A stretch of DNA of 64,000 nucleotides. It comes from WHSW01 sp963729075 (GTDB lineage: Bacteria > Actinomycetota > Thermoleophilia > Solirubrobacterales > 70-9). A program made the position numbers and the translations under genes. The notes under the pieces were generated by a model that searched no databases, had not been told where the DNA came from, and saw only the letters and a list, made by a program, of their open reading frames with translations. The DNA is taken from positions 310,001 to 374,000 of the forward strand of contig CAVSMU010000008.1 in the NCBI GenBank assembly GCA_963729075.1, written 5' to 3'. This document shows positions 8,190 to 15,764 of the stretch, piece after piece (position 1 is the first letter of the stretch; each line of letters begins with the position of its first letter).

Positions 8190-10015
8190 GAGACCAGCGA
8201 CCGCCCCGCGACCGCCGCCCGCACGGCACCGGCCGTCCCCTGTCGCTCCGCCATCTCGCGAAACACGCGCAGCTCCGCGAGCAGTTGCTCCGGAGGGCCG
8301 TCCTCGATCACCCGGCCGTCTGCGACGACAACCACGCGCTCGGCCCGGCGCGCGAGCCCGGTGGAATGGGTGATCAGCAGCGTGGTCCGGCCTCGCATCA
8401 ACCGCTCGAGCCCGCCCATGAGCTCGTCCTCGCTCGCGGCGTCGAGGCCGGTCGTGGGCTCGTCCAGGATCAGGATCGCCGGGTCTCGGAGCAGCACCCG
8501 CGCGATCCCGATCCGCTGACGCTGGCCGCCCGAGAGCCCGATCCCGGCGGGCCCGAGCTCCGTCTCGTATCCGTCGGGCAGCCGGGCGATGAACTCGTGC
8601 GCCCCGGCAGTCCTCGCCGCCTCGACGATCGCCGTGCGCGGTGCGCCGCTGGCCGCGTACTCGATGTTGTCGGCGACGCTGCCCGCGAAGAGCATGGTCT
8701 CCTGCAGCAGGAAGCCGACCTGGTCACGCAGCCAACCGAGCGAGCATTCGCGCGCATCGCGCCCGTCGATCAGCACGCTGCCGGCGTCCGGGTCGTACAG
8801 CCGCGCAACGAGCGCTCCGACCGTCGATTTGCCGGCCCCGGACGGCCCCACGAGCGCGAGCCGCGATCCGGCCGGGACCCGCAGCGAAAGGTCGGTGAGC
8901 GCGGGGCGATCGGCGGCATAGCGGAAGCACACGCGCTCGAGCTCGACGCCGCCGGCGGCGCGCCCGTTGCCGAATGAGCCCGAGCGCTCCTCGAGCACGT
9001 GGTCGGTCGCGAGGACGTCGGCCACGCGGTCGGCGCGCGCCATCGCACGGGACACCTTCGTCGACTGGCGGGCGATGTCGCGCAGCGGCCGGTACGTCTT
9101 GTTCGCGTAGGTGACGAACACGATCAGATCGCCGGGGCTGATCGCCCCCGCTGCCACCCGGATCACGCCGAGCACCAGCACCAGCGCCCTGGCCACCGCC
9201 CCGATGATCTCGATCAGCCCCGAGAACCGCGCCTCCGCCTTCGCGGCCTCGACACCGAGGTCCTTGCGGTGGGCACTGCGGCTGGCGACGCGGTCCGACT
9301 CGTACTCCTCCGAGCCGAACGCCTTCACCACCGGCATCGCGGCGAGCGTCTCCGCCGCCAGCGAGGCGATCTGCCCCTCCTCCTTGCGCTGGCGGCGCGC
9401 GAGTGCCTTCACGCGGCGCCCGTAGTACAGGGTGACCGCGAGCAGGACCGGGACCATCGCGAAGGTCGTAAGCGCGAGGAGCGGGTCGAGCACGAAGGTG
9501 ACCGCCGCCATCCCGATCAGCAGCAGCACCGCGGCGACGATCTCGCCCAGCGACTCGGAGAACAGGGTCCCGACCGCGTTCACGTCGCCGGTCACCCGGG
9601 TCACGAGATCGCCCTTCTGCTGGCTGTTGTGGAAGGCGAGCGAGAGGCGCTGCAGGTGGCCGTAGAGGGCGACGCGCAGGTCGTGGACGATCCGCTCCGC
9701 TGCGCGGGTGAGCCAGAGGTCGGTGAAGTACTCCGAGGCCGCCATGACGAGCGCGATCGCCAGGACGAGCCCGGCGACGAGAGCCAGGAAGGTGGTATCG
9801 GCGGTGGTCAGCGTGAAGGCCCCTTCGTGGGTGCCGATCAGCTCGTCGATCACCAGCGCGAGCGGCCACGGCTGGGCGAGCGTCGCCGCCGTCGCCAGGA
9901 GCGTCGCCGCGGTCGCGCCTCCCAGGGCCGCCCAGTTGCGGGTGAAGAACGGGCGCAGGAGACGCACCGATCGGCGCCAGTGGGTCCCGTGCGACAGGTC
10001 GTGCTGGACGCTCAC
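8186..10015 (-). CDS. ABC exporter half-transporter (permease fused to ATPase, MsbA-like)
   Basis: A 609-residue type-1 half-exporter. The N-terminal 330 residues contain about six hydrophobic segments typical of an ABC exporter membrane domain. The ATPase follows with Walker A GPSGAGKST, Q-loop FLLQETM, signature LSGGQRQRIG, Walker B ILILDEPTTGLD and H-loop ITHST. Two copies should assemble in the inner membrane to move a lipid-linked or hydrophobic substrate. Flanking glycosyltransferases suggest a glycolipid or glycan precursor (inference). The GTG at 10015 overlaps the previous stop (GTGA); the Shine-Dalgarno is weak, so coupling to upstream translation is likely. Confidence 0.92.
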   Translation of the reverse strand: MSVQHDLSHGTHWRRSVRLLRPFFTRNWAALGGATAATLLATAATLAQPWPLALVIDELIGTHEGAFTLTTADTTFLALVAGLVLAIALVMAASEYFTDLWLTRAAERIVHDLRVALYGHLQRLSLAFHNSQQKGDLVTRVTGDVNAVGTLFSESLGEIVAAVLLLIGMAAVTFVLDPLLALTTFAMVPVLLAVTLYYGRRVKALARRQRKEEGQIASLAAETLAAMPVVKAFGSEEYESDRVASRSAHRKDLGVEAAKAEARFSGLIEIIGAVARALVLVLGVIRVAAGAISPGDLIVFVTYANKTYRPLRDIARQSTKVSRAMARADRVADVLATDHVLEERSGSFGNGRAAGGVELERVCFRYAADRPALTDLSLRVPAGSRLALVGPSGAGKSTVGALVARLYDPDAGSVLIDGRDARECSLGWLRDQVGFLLQETMLFAGSVADNIEYAASGAPRTAIVEAARTAGAHEFIARLPDGYETELGPAGIGLSGGQRQRIGIARVLLRDPAILILDEPTTGLDAASEDELMGGLERLMRGRTTLLITHSTGLARRAERVVVVADGRVIEDGPPEQLLAELRVFREMAERQGTAGAVRAAVAGRSLVS

Positions 10016-11247
10016 GCGGCGGGGCTCGCGGCGAGCTCGGTGACGATCGCGGTGGCGCGTGCGGCGCCCTGGTACTGGGCGAGGTCGACCCGCGGCGGCG
10101 GTGCCTCGAGCAGGCGGTCGAGCGCCGCCCGGACGCTGGCCGGATCGAGCGTCTCCGGGTCGAGCACCTGGACGACCCCGCTCGCGGCGAGCATGTCGGC
10201 CCTCATCCGCTGCTCCCGGGTCGGTCGCAGGCCCGGGACGATCAGCCCGGGCTTGCCGGCGACCAGCAGCTCCGAGACGGTGTTGTAGCCCGCCATCGAG
10301 ACGACCGCCCGGGCGCCGACGATGACGCGGTCCATGTCCCCGCGAAACTGCTCGACGCGAACGTCGAGCCCGGCGGCGCGCTCGCGCAACCGGGAGAGCT
10401 CGGCGGACGGCATCAACGGACCCGCGACGACGACGGCGGGGCACCCGAGGGGCGTCAGGCGCAGGGCCTCGACAAAGCGCGACAGCAACGGGTACCCGTC
10501 GACGCCGCCGCCCGCGGTCGCCAGGAGGTAGTCGGGCGGCAGGTCGGTCGGGGCGCGATCGGCTGCCCGCGGACCGACGTATCCGACGTGGTGGACCGGG
10601 ATGCCCAGATCGGTCCAGCCGAGGCAGTCGAGCGCGTCGGCGCTGGTGCTCGGGCCGTAGACGAGGATCGTGTCGTACCAGCGCTCGAGCGCCTCGCGCA
10701 CGCCCGCCTGCGCCCAGTGGCGGCGCAGGCTCTCGGCCCCGTCCTCGACGTCGCGCAGGCCGAGCACCAGGCGGCAGGAACGGGTTTGGAGCAGCTCGAG
10801 CACCGGCACCAGCTCGCCACGCAGGCCGAGCGGCGTCTTGTCGATCACGGCCACCGTGGGATCGAATTCGGATGCCACGGTCACGGCGAGGCGCGAGCGG
10901 ACCCGCGAGACCGCGTCGACATCGATGGCCAGGCGCTCCGGCATGTGGTTGCCCTCCTCGTCGCGCGCGAGCGCCGGCAGCTTCACCAGGTCGACTCGGG
11001 GCGGCAGGCTGTAGCTCGTGGCGACCGGCGATCCGGTGACGATCAGCGCACTGCTCCGCGGGTCGGCCTCGGTCAGGCCGCGGGCGAGCCTCAGGCATCG
11101 CCGCAGGTGGCCCAGGCCCACGCACTCGTTCGAGTAGAAGAGAAAGCGCGGGCTCGCGGCGGCATCGCGGCAGCCGTCGTCCGCGCGGCTCGCGCCGCGC
11201 AGTTCAGAGCGCTTGCGCCGTGTCAGGGACCCTGCCCCTGGATCCAT
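10012..11247 (-). CDS. MurG-like (COG4671-type) predicted glycosyltransferase, first gene of glycan operon
   Basis: A 411-residue GT-B protein. It begins with a disordered basic segment, then FLFYSNECVGLGHLRRCLRLA, the Gly-rich N-domain loop. The C-terminal donor-binding half has VVAGPLMPSAEL, FRGDMDRVIVGARAVVSMAGYNTVSELL and GKPGLIVPGLRPTREQRMRA, the family pattern in which a conserved Gly-x-Asn-Thr and Glu bind the nucleotide sugar. It is the promoter-proximal gene of the minus-strand operon, and its product is paralogous to the fragment at the left edge. The start at 11247 lies 158 bases from the divergent epimerase start. A shorter start nearer FLFYS is possible because the first 30 residues are not family-like. 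Confidence 0.82.
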   Translation of the reverse strand: MDPGAGSLTRRKRSELRGASRADDGCRDAAASPRFLFYSNECVGLGHLRRCLRLARGLTEADPRSSALIVTGSPVATSYSLPPRVDLVKLPALARDEEGNHMPERLAIDVDAVSRVRSRLAVTVASEFDPTVAVIDKTPLGLRGELVPVLELLQTRSCRLVLGLRDVEDGAESLRRHWAQAGVREALERWYDTILVYGPSTSADALDCLGWTDLGIPVHHVGYVGPRAADRAPTDLPPDYLLATAGGGVDGYPLLSRFVEALRLTPLGCPAVVVAGPLMPSAELSRLRERAAGLDVRVEQFRGDMDRVIVGARAVVSMAGYNTVSELLVAGKPGLIVPGLRPTREQRMRADMLAASGVVQVLDPETLDPASVRAALDRLLEAPPPRVDLAQYQGAARATAIVTELAASPAA

Positions 11248-11405
11248 CTTTTCGCCTTTCCGCCGCCCCCACCACGGCTGAGCCCGTCTCGGACCCGATA
11301 CGGCCGGCGGGCCTCTACTCCGCCGGTTGTTCCCCTAACCCGACCGCGGGGCAAAGATCACGCGTGATCCTTCGGTCGCGCTCGGGTTGTGTGAACAACC
11401 GAGCG
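11248..11405. promoter_or_regulatory. Divergent promoter region of glycan operon and epimerase, with palindrome
   Basis: The 158-base gap between the divergent starts contains a perfect 14-base palindrome, GATCACGCGTGATC, at 11356-11369. Nearer the epimerase ATG is a short stem-loop, GGTTGT-gtga-ACAACC, at 11385-11400. Position and symmetry suggest an operator controlling both directions. No -35/-10 pair is convincing in this GC-rich sequence, and no regulator gene lies next to the site. Confidence 0.45.
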
Positions 11406-12371
11406 ATGTACGCACTGGTCACAGGCTGCGCGGGCTTCGTGGGCTCGCACCTCACCGAGACACTCCTCGCCGAGGGCGCGGAGGTGATCGGCGTGGACTG
11501 CTTCAACGACAACTACGGGCGCCGCGACAAGCTTCGGAACCTCCAGCGCGCGATGGACTGGGACGGCTTCGAGTTCGTGCCGATCGATCTCGCGCGCGGG
11601 GACCTGTTCGACCTGGTCGAGGGGTGCGACACGGTCTTCCACCTCGCAGCCGAGCCGGGCGTCCGCGCCAGCTGGGGGGATCGGTTCGAGCAGTACCTGC
11701 GCAACAACGTCCATGCGACCCAGCAGCTGCTGGAGGCCGCCGCCAATTCCCCGCGGACCCGCTTCGTCTACGCGTCCTCGTCGTCCATCTACGGTGAGGC
11801 CGAGACGTCGCCGACACCGGAGGACGTGACGCCGCGCCCGATCTCGCCGTACGGGCTCACCAAGCTGAGCGCCGAGCAGCTCTGCGACCTGTACCACCTG
11901 AGCCACGGCGTCAACGTGGTGAGCCTGCGGTTGTTCTCGGTCTACGGCCCCCGCCAGCGACCGGACATGGCGTTCAACCGATTCTGTCGAGCGGCGCTCG
12001 ACGACAGCCCGATCGAGGTGTTCGGCGACGGCGAACAGACCCGCGACTTCACGTTCGTCGGCGACGTGATCACCGGGCTGCTCCTCGCCGCCCGGGCGCC
12101 GGGCGTCGAGGGGCGCGTGTTCAACATCGGCGGCGGGTCGCAGGTGAGCGTCAACGACGCCCTCGAGCTGATCGCGGAGTTGGCGGGGCGCGAGCTGCGG
12201 ATCCGCTACGGCGAGGCCCCGCACGGCGACGTTCGCGCCACCTGCGCCGACACCGCGCGGACCGAGGCGACCCTCGGGTTCGTGCCGCGCACCCGGCTGG
12301 CACAGGGCTTGGCGGCGGAGTTCGAGTGGATGCGGGCCCTGGAGGCGAGTCAGGCGGCGCTCGCGTCGTAG
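11406..12371 (+). CDS. NAD-dependent nucleotide-sugar epimerase/dehydratase (extended SDR)
   Basis: A 321-residue extended short-chain dehydrogenase. The ATG at 11406 starts directly with the Rossmann motif VTGCAGFVGSHL (residues 5-16). The active site follows as the Ser-rich strand YASSSSIYGE and SPYGLTK, giving the Tyr-x-x-x-Lys pair. LRLFSVYGPRQRPDMAF and FNIGGG are typical of UDP-glucose 4-epimerase and UDP-glucuronate 4-epimerase relatives. It would supply an epimerised sugar nucleotide to the divergent glycosyltransferases. Length and the GPRQRPDMA motif favour a uronate or hexose epimerase over a 4,6-dehydratase, but the substrate is not certain. Its last 22 bases overlap the convergent kinase-like gene. 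Confidence 0.88.
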   Translation: MYALVTGCAGFVGSHLTETLLAEGAEVIGVDCFNDNYGRRDKLRNLQRAMDWDGFEFVPIDLARGDLFDLVEGCDTVFHLAAEPGVRASWGDRFEQYLRNNVHATQQLLEAAANSPRTRFVYASSSSIYGEAETSPTPEDVTPRPISPYGLTKLSAEQLCDLYHLSHGVNVVSLRLFSVYGPRQRPDMAFNRFCRAALDDSPIEVFGDGEQTRDFTFVGDVITGLLLAARAPGVEGRVFNIGGGSQVSVNDALELIAELAGRELRIRYGEAPHGDVRATCADTARTEATLGFVPRTRLAQGLAAEFEWMRALEASQAALAS

Positions 12372-13648
12372 GCGTCGAGGCGGGCGGCCGCGAGCGCGAC
12401 GCGGCGCTCGACCGCCTCCGGCCAGTCGGGGCGAAGCTCCCGGAACGGAAGCGTGCTCCAGCGCAGCAACGACGCGGCCTCGAAGAGGAGCACGGCGGAA
12501 CCGGTTGCGGCGTGGCGAGCGTAGGCGGCGAGGAAGCCCTCGCGGGCTGCGTCCGCGCCGTCGGCGGAGAGGTAGGAGAGGAAGTGGCCGACGTCGGCGA
12601 GCAGGGGACCCCGCTGCACGCTGTCGAGGTCGACCAGCGTCACGGCACCCTCCGAGACGAGGACCTGGTCGTCGTGGAAGCTGCCGTGAATCGTGCCGGT
12701 CGGCACGTCCGCCGCGGCCAGCCGGTCGATCAGCCGGTCCGCCAGTCGCTCGACTCGCGTGCTCACGCCGGGGAGCAGGGCCGCAACGGTGCCGGCGGCG
12801 GACCGAAGCTCGCCGGCCTCGGCGTCCTCGGAGGTCTCCAGGTCGGGCAGCCGGCAAGCGTGCAGGCGCGCCAGCACCTCGGCCACCGGCTCCATCGCCG
12901 CCGCGAACCGCGGACTCCCGCGCAGCTCCCGCAGGCGGGTCCCCGCGACCTCGGACGCCAGCATCAGCCGCAGGTCGGGCAGGTAGCCGAGCGGCTCGGC
13001 GAGGGGGACGCCGGCCGCGGCGAGCGCGACCGCGCTGCGGTGGATCAGCGCGCCGCGCTCATCCGCTCTCACCTTCGCGTATACGGCCTGGCGTCGGCCG
13101 CCCTCGAGGCGCATGCGCAGGACCGCCCGCCGCCGAGGCTTGTAGCGGACGAGCTCGGGCTCGACCCCGCGCAGCACCCCCTCGGCCAGCGCGTCGCCGA
13201 GTCGCTCGCGCATCACCTCGGGCGCGGCGGCCTCGACGAGCCCCGGGAGGTCGAGGTCAACCGGATAGACCTGGACGATCGCGCGCAACGTCGGTACGTA
13301 CGCGGCGCGTGCGGCGGGTGGTCCGGGATGGAGCTCGGCCGCACGCTCGGCGAGCCGCTGCGGCTCGCCACGGGCCCAGAGCCGCTCGGCGCGATCGCCG
13401 CGCAGGAGCGCGGCGTGCGCGAGGCGCTCCGTCGCGGCGCCCGTGGCCGGATCCCGGAAGCGGACCTCGTAGAGGACGCGGCAGTACCGGCCGGGGCGGT
13501 AGCGGATGTAGATCGGTCGGCAGTGGGCGACGCGCAGATCGCCCTCGCCGCGATCCGCCAGCGCCTCGTCGAGGAGCTTCGCCGACTCGTCGGGTTCGAG
13601 CGCCGCCGAGATCGGCCCGAGCGCGAGGTCCTGCGGCGGCAACGGCAC
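12350..13648 (-). CDS. Phosphotransferase-fold protein with HGS in place of HGD
   Basis: A 432-residue APH-fold protein. The GTG at 13648 is preferred because GGAGG sits seven bases upstream; an in-frame GTG at 13687 would add 13 residues. Seen: possible ATP-binding Lys in VYAKVRAD (189-196), loop HGSFHDDQ (321-328) where the catalytic Asp is Ser, and DLD (340-342). YIRYRPGRYCRVLY (47-60) and LVRYKPRRRAVLR (166-178) look like two versions of the same strand-turn-strand, hinting at a duplicated N-lobe. It is paralogous to the proteins at 128-1318 and 1315-2574 but is convergent with the epimerase and outside the main operon. It may be regulatory or use an altered mechanism. Confidence 0.75.
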   Translation of the reverse strand: MPLPPQDLALGPISAALEPDESAKLLDEALADRGEGDLRVAHCRPIYIRYRPGRYCRVLYEVRFRDPATGAATERLAHAALLRGDRAERLWARGEPQRLAERAAELHPGPPAARAAYVPTLRAIVQVYPVDLDLPGLVEAAAPEVMRERLGDALAEGVLRGVEPELVRYKPRRRAVLRMRLEGGRRQAVYAKVRADERGALIHRSAVALAAAGVPLAEPLGYLPDLRLMLASEVAGTRLRELRGSPRFAAAMEPVAEVLARLHACRLPDLETSEDAEAGELRSAAGTVAALLPGVSTRVERLADRLIDRLAAADVPTGTIHGSFHDDQVLVSEGAVTLVDLDSVQRGPLLADVGHFLSYLSADGADAAREGFLAAYARHAATGSAVLLFEAASLLRWSTLPFRELRPDWPEAVERRVALAAARLDAYDASAA

Positions 13649-13773
13649 CGCCCCGCCTCCGGCGGCATTGCGAGGCTCTCCTCCCACGACTCGGCCAGGG
13701 TAGTGGCGCCGATGAGTCTCGCCGCGGTTCGCGGTCCCTAAGGGAGAACACGCGCCATAGCTGGAGGCCGCAG

Positions 13774-14337
13774 ATGAGAGACCTGATCGTCACCGAGAAC
13801 ATCACGCTCGACGGCGTCATCGATGCCACCGAGGGATGGTTCGCTCCCGCCGGCGACGATGCGGACGTCGATGAGTCCGACGTCGTGGACGTGATTCGCG
13901 AGCACCGCGAGGCCGCGGACGCGTTCCTCGTCGGGCGGGTCACGTTCGAGCAGATGCGCGGCTACTGGCCGCTCCAGACCGATGACGCGACGGGCATCTC
14001 CGACTACCTCAACCGCGTGTCCAAGTACGTGGTCTCCGGGACGCTCGAGGATCCGGGATGGGAGCCCACGACCGTCCTGAGCGGCCCGCTCGTGGACGAG
14101 ATCCGGGCGCTGAAGTCGCAGCCGGGCGAGGACATCGTCGCGACCGGCAGCATCGCCCTGGTCCACGACCTCACCGCCGCCGGGCTCGTCGACGAGTACC
14201 GGCTGTTCGTCTACCCGGTGGTCCTCGGGCACGGCCGCCGGCTGTTCCCCGAAGCACACCGGATCCCGAGGCTGCGATTGCTCGAGGCCCGGCCGTTTCG
14301 CTCCGGGATCGTCCTGATGCGACACCGGACGGACTGA
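13774..14337 (+). CDS. RibD C-terminal-domain / dihydrofolate-reductase-like family protein
   Basis: A 187-residue protein starting at an ATG preceded by GGAGG. The opening LIVTENITLDGVID is the family's first strand with the conserved Ser/Thr-Leu-Asp-Gly turn, followed by FLVGRVTFEQMRGYWP and GEDIVATGSIALVHDL, the nucleotide-binding Gly motif. The end, FVYPVVLGHGRRLFP, is typical of the YyaP/YwjB-like subgroup. Members resemble riboflavin reductase (RibD C-terminal domain) and bind NADPH, but most have no assigned substrate. It is a lone gene, divergent from the kinase-like gene and followed by a repeat-containing intergenic region. Confidence 0.85.
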   Translation: MRDLIVTENITLDGVIDATEGWFAPAGDDADVDESDVVDVIREHREAADAFLVGRVTFEQMRGYWPLQTDDATGISDYLNRVSKYVVSGTLEDPGWEPTTVLSGPLVDEIRALKSQPGEDIVATGSIALVHDLTAAGLVDEYRLFVYPVVLGHGRRLFPEAHRIPRLRLLEARPFRSGIVLMRHRTD

Positions 14338-14526
14338 GTTGGAGCGGCCTTGACCGGCTCCGCGCGGTCGGCCCGCTGACATCGGCAGCCGGTCGCCTTG
14401 GTCGGCGGCGTCGCGCGTAGCCGGGTGTCAAGTAGGGAGAGCCTGGTGGCGCAGCGCGCCGTGCGGTAGGCCCATCCATTGGACGATCTACCGCTGGCGC
14501 CGCCGTCGTGTCCGATTGACCGCGAC

Positions 14527-14582
14527 AGTCACCGTCAAATGGCCACGAAGGCCCCCTGCGGCCCCAAGTGTCCATTCATGCG
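14527..14582. repeat. 56-base palindromic repeat element, copy 1
   Basis: Aligned without gaps to copy 2, exactly 136 bases downstream. Each copy has imperfect inverted arms: AATGGCCACGAAGGCC on the left and the complement of AATGGACACTTGGGGCC on the right, so a hairpin can form. Both copies share ATGGCCACGAAGGCC and GTGTCCATTCATGCG. Confidence 0.6.
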
Positions 14583-14662
14583 AGGGGTCGCGTGGGGGCG
14601 GATCCTCCGGCGAGTGTCGACTGAGTTGCGCATAGCGCTAGCGAGTCGACGCTCGGCGGCAT

Positions 14663-14718
14663 AGTGACGGTCGAATGGCCACGAAGGCCCGCCGCGCGGC
14701 CCGGTGTCCATTCATGCG
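14663..14718. repeat. 56-base palindromic repeat element, copy 2
   Basis: Second copy of the element at 14527-14582, roughly 80% identical by eye. The arms begin AATGGCCACGAAGG and end GTGTCCATTCATGCG. It lies about 65 bases beyond the stop of the minus-strand SnoaL-like gene, so it could also affect that transcript's 3' end. Confidence 0.6.
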
Positions 14719-14783
14719 GGCGACCGGGGGTGCCACCGCCGCGGCGTCCCCCCTCAGTGATTGGACGAACGGCGGCTCCTGGT

Positions 14784-15185
14784 CTACGGCGCCTCGTCGG
14801 CGAACGAGTGGTGCTCGTGGGCGACCACCCAGTCGCCGTTCTCACGGCGAAGCCCGATCGTGAGTCGCAGGCGCCGCTCCGGGTGCTCGGCGAGCTCCTG
14901 CTCGCTTCCGCAGCGCAAGAGAGCGTGTGCGTAGGCGACGCCGTCACCCGCTGTTACGTCCAGGGCGACGATCTCGAACGACGCGCCGCTCGCCTGCCAC
15001 TCGAAGAACGGCGGCCACGTCTTGCGGTAGGCGTCGATCCCGCGGACGCCGTCGTGGGGCGGCGGCACGTCGAACATCACGATGTCGTCGGCGTGGTCGG
15101 CGAGGACGGTGTCCATGTCGCCGGTGTGCGCGGCTTCGGCCCACCGTTCGATCAGGGTTCGAATCTGCTGCTCGTCGTCCGGCAT
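14784..15185 (-). CDS. SnoaL-like / NTF2-fold small protein (DUF4440-like)
   Basis: A 133-residue NTF2-fold protein. The start MPDDEQQIRTLIERWAEAAH follows an AAAGGA ribosome site; a longer frame upstream lacks one. The pattern of an N-terminal helix, then GDMDTVLADHADDIVMFDVPPP and a C-terminal sheet ending GLRRENGDWVVAHEHHSF is typical of ketosteroid-isomerase-like and SnoaL-like proteins. These bind small hydrophobic ligands or act as isomerases or hydrolases, but no catalytic set identifies a reaction here. A second protein of this fold follows upstream at 15276-15710, about 90 bases away on the same strand, so they may be co-transcribed. Confidence 0.8.
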   Translation of the reverse strand: MPDDEQQIRTLIERWAEAAHTGDMDTVLADHADDIVMFDVPPPHDGVRGIDAYRKTWPPFFEWQASGASFEIVALDVTAGDGVAYAHALLRCGSEQELAEHPERRLRLTIGLRRENGDWVVAHEHHSFADEAP

Positions 15186-15275
15186 GGCTTTCCTTTCATA
15201 AGGCGCGACGTCCGCCGTCGCGCCGATTGTCGGGTCCACCGGTAGAGACTCCTGCGGGGGCGAGAACTGAACGCG

Positions 15276-15710
15276 CTAGTCGGCGGACTCGGCGGCCCGC
15301 ACGGCCTCCTCGAAGCTCGGGAATGTCTCGAGCCGCACGAGCAGCCCGTCGCGGAACGAGAACAGGTCGATCTCGTCGGCCTCGATCGGCACCTCGCCCG
15401 CGCGCCCGAGCGCGACGATCCTCGTCGTTACGACGACGGCATTGCCGAGGTCCACGAACTCGCGCGGCTCCCATCTGATCTCGGCGAAGATCTGCTGGGT
15501 CTTGCGCCAGAACTCCTTCGACTCCTCGCGCCCGCGGTACGTGCGCGCGTCGGGCAGGTCGGAGCGCTCGCGGAGCTCGAAGTCGGGGGCGAGGCGCGCC
15601 CAGAGGTCCGGCGCGATCTCCTCCGGATCGACGAAGTCGCCGGTGGTTCGCCCGATCGCGTTGATGACCTCGTAGCAGCGGCGCACGAGCTCGACGTTGT
15701 CCGGCGGCAT
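15276..15710 (-). CDS. SnoaL-like / NTF2-fold small protein
   Basis: A 144-residue NTF2-fold protein: N-terminal helix PPDNVELVRRCYEVINAI, strand LAPDFELRERSDLPDA, then TYRGREESKEFWRKT, the common 'GREAIREFW' helix of this fold. The last strand, EIDLFSFRDGLLVRLETF, and the tail SFEEAVRAA are frequent in actinobacterial SnoaL-like proteins. No reaction can be assigned. It is in tandem with the related gene at 14784-15185 and lies downstream of a secreted copper-type protein gene on the same strand. Confidence 0.82.
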   Translation of the reverse strand: MPPDNVELVRRCYEVINAIGRTTGDFVDPEEIAPDLWARLAPDFELRERSDLPDARTYRGREESKEFWRKTQQIFAEIRWEPREFVDLGNAVVVTTRIVALGRAGEVPIEADEIDLFSFRDGLLVRLETFPSFEEAVRAAESAD

Positions 15711-15764
15711 GGGAACAGTCTCTCGGCTCGGATGGATGCCGGGAGCGCCGAGGGAACGCGACGG

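Larger units (their letters stand above)
14338..14783. other. 446-base gene-poor intergenic region with repeated palindromic elements
   Basis: No family-like reading frame is visible on either strand. The region holds two copies of a 56-base element (14527-14582 and 14663-14718), separated by a segment containing an inverted repeat GTCGACT (14616-14622) / AGTCGAC (14644-14650). The neighbouring genes converge on it. The base composition matches the surroundings. Confidence 0.6.

Noticed and set aside
14527..14718. Insertion sequence remnant
   Set aside because: No transposase-like frame, no terminal inverted repeats around the pair and no target-site duplication was seen.
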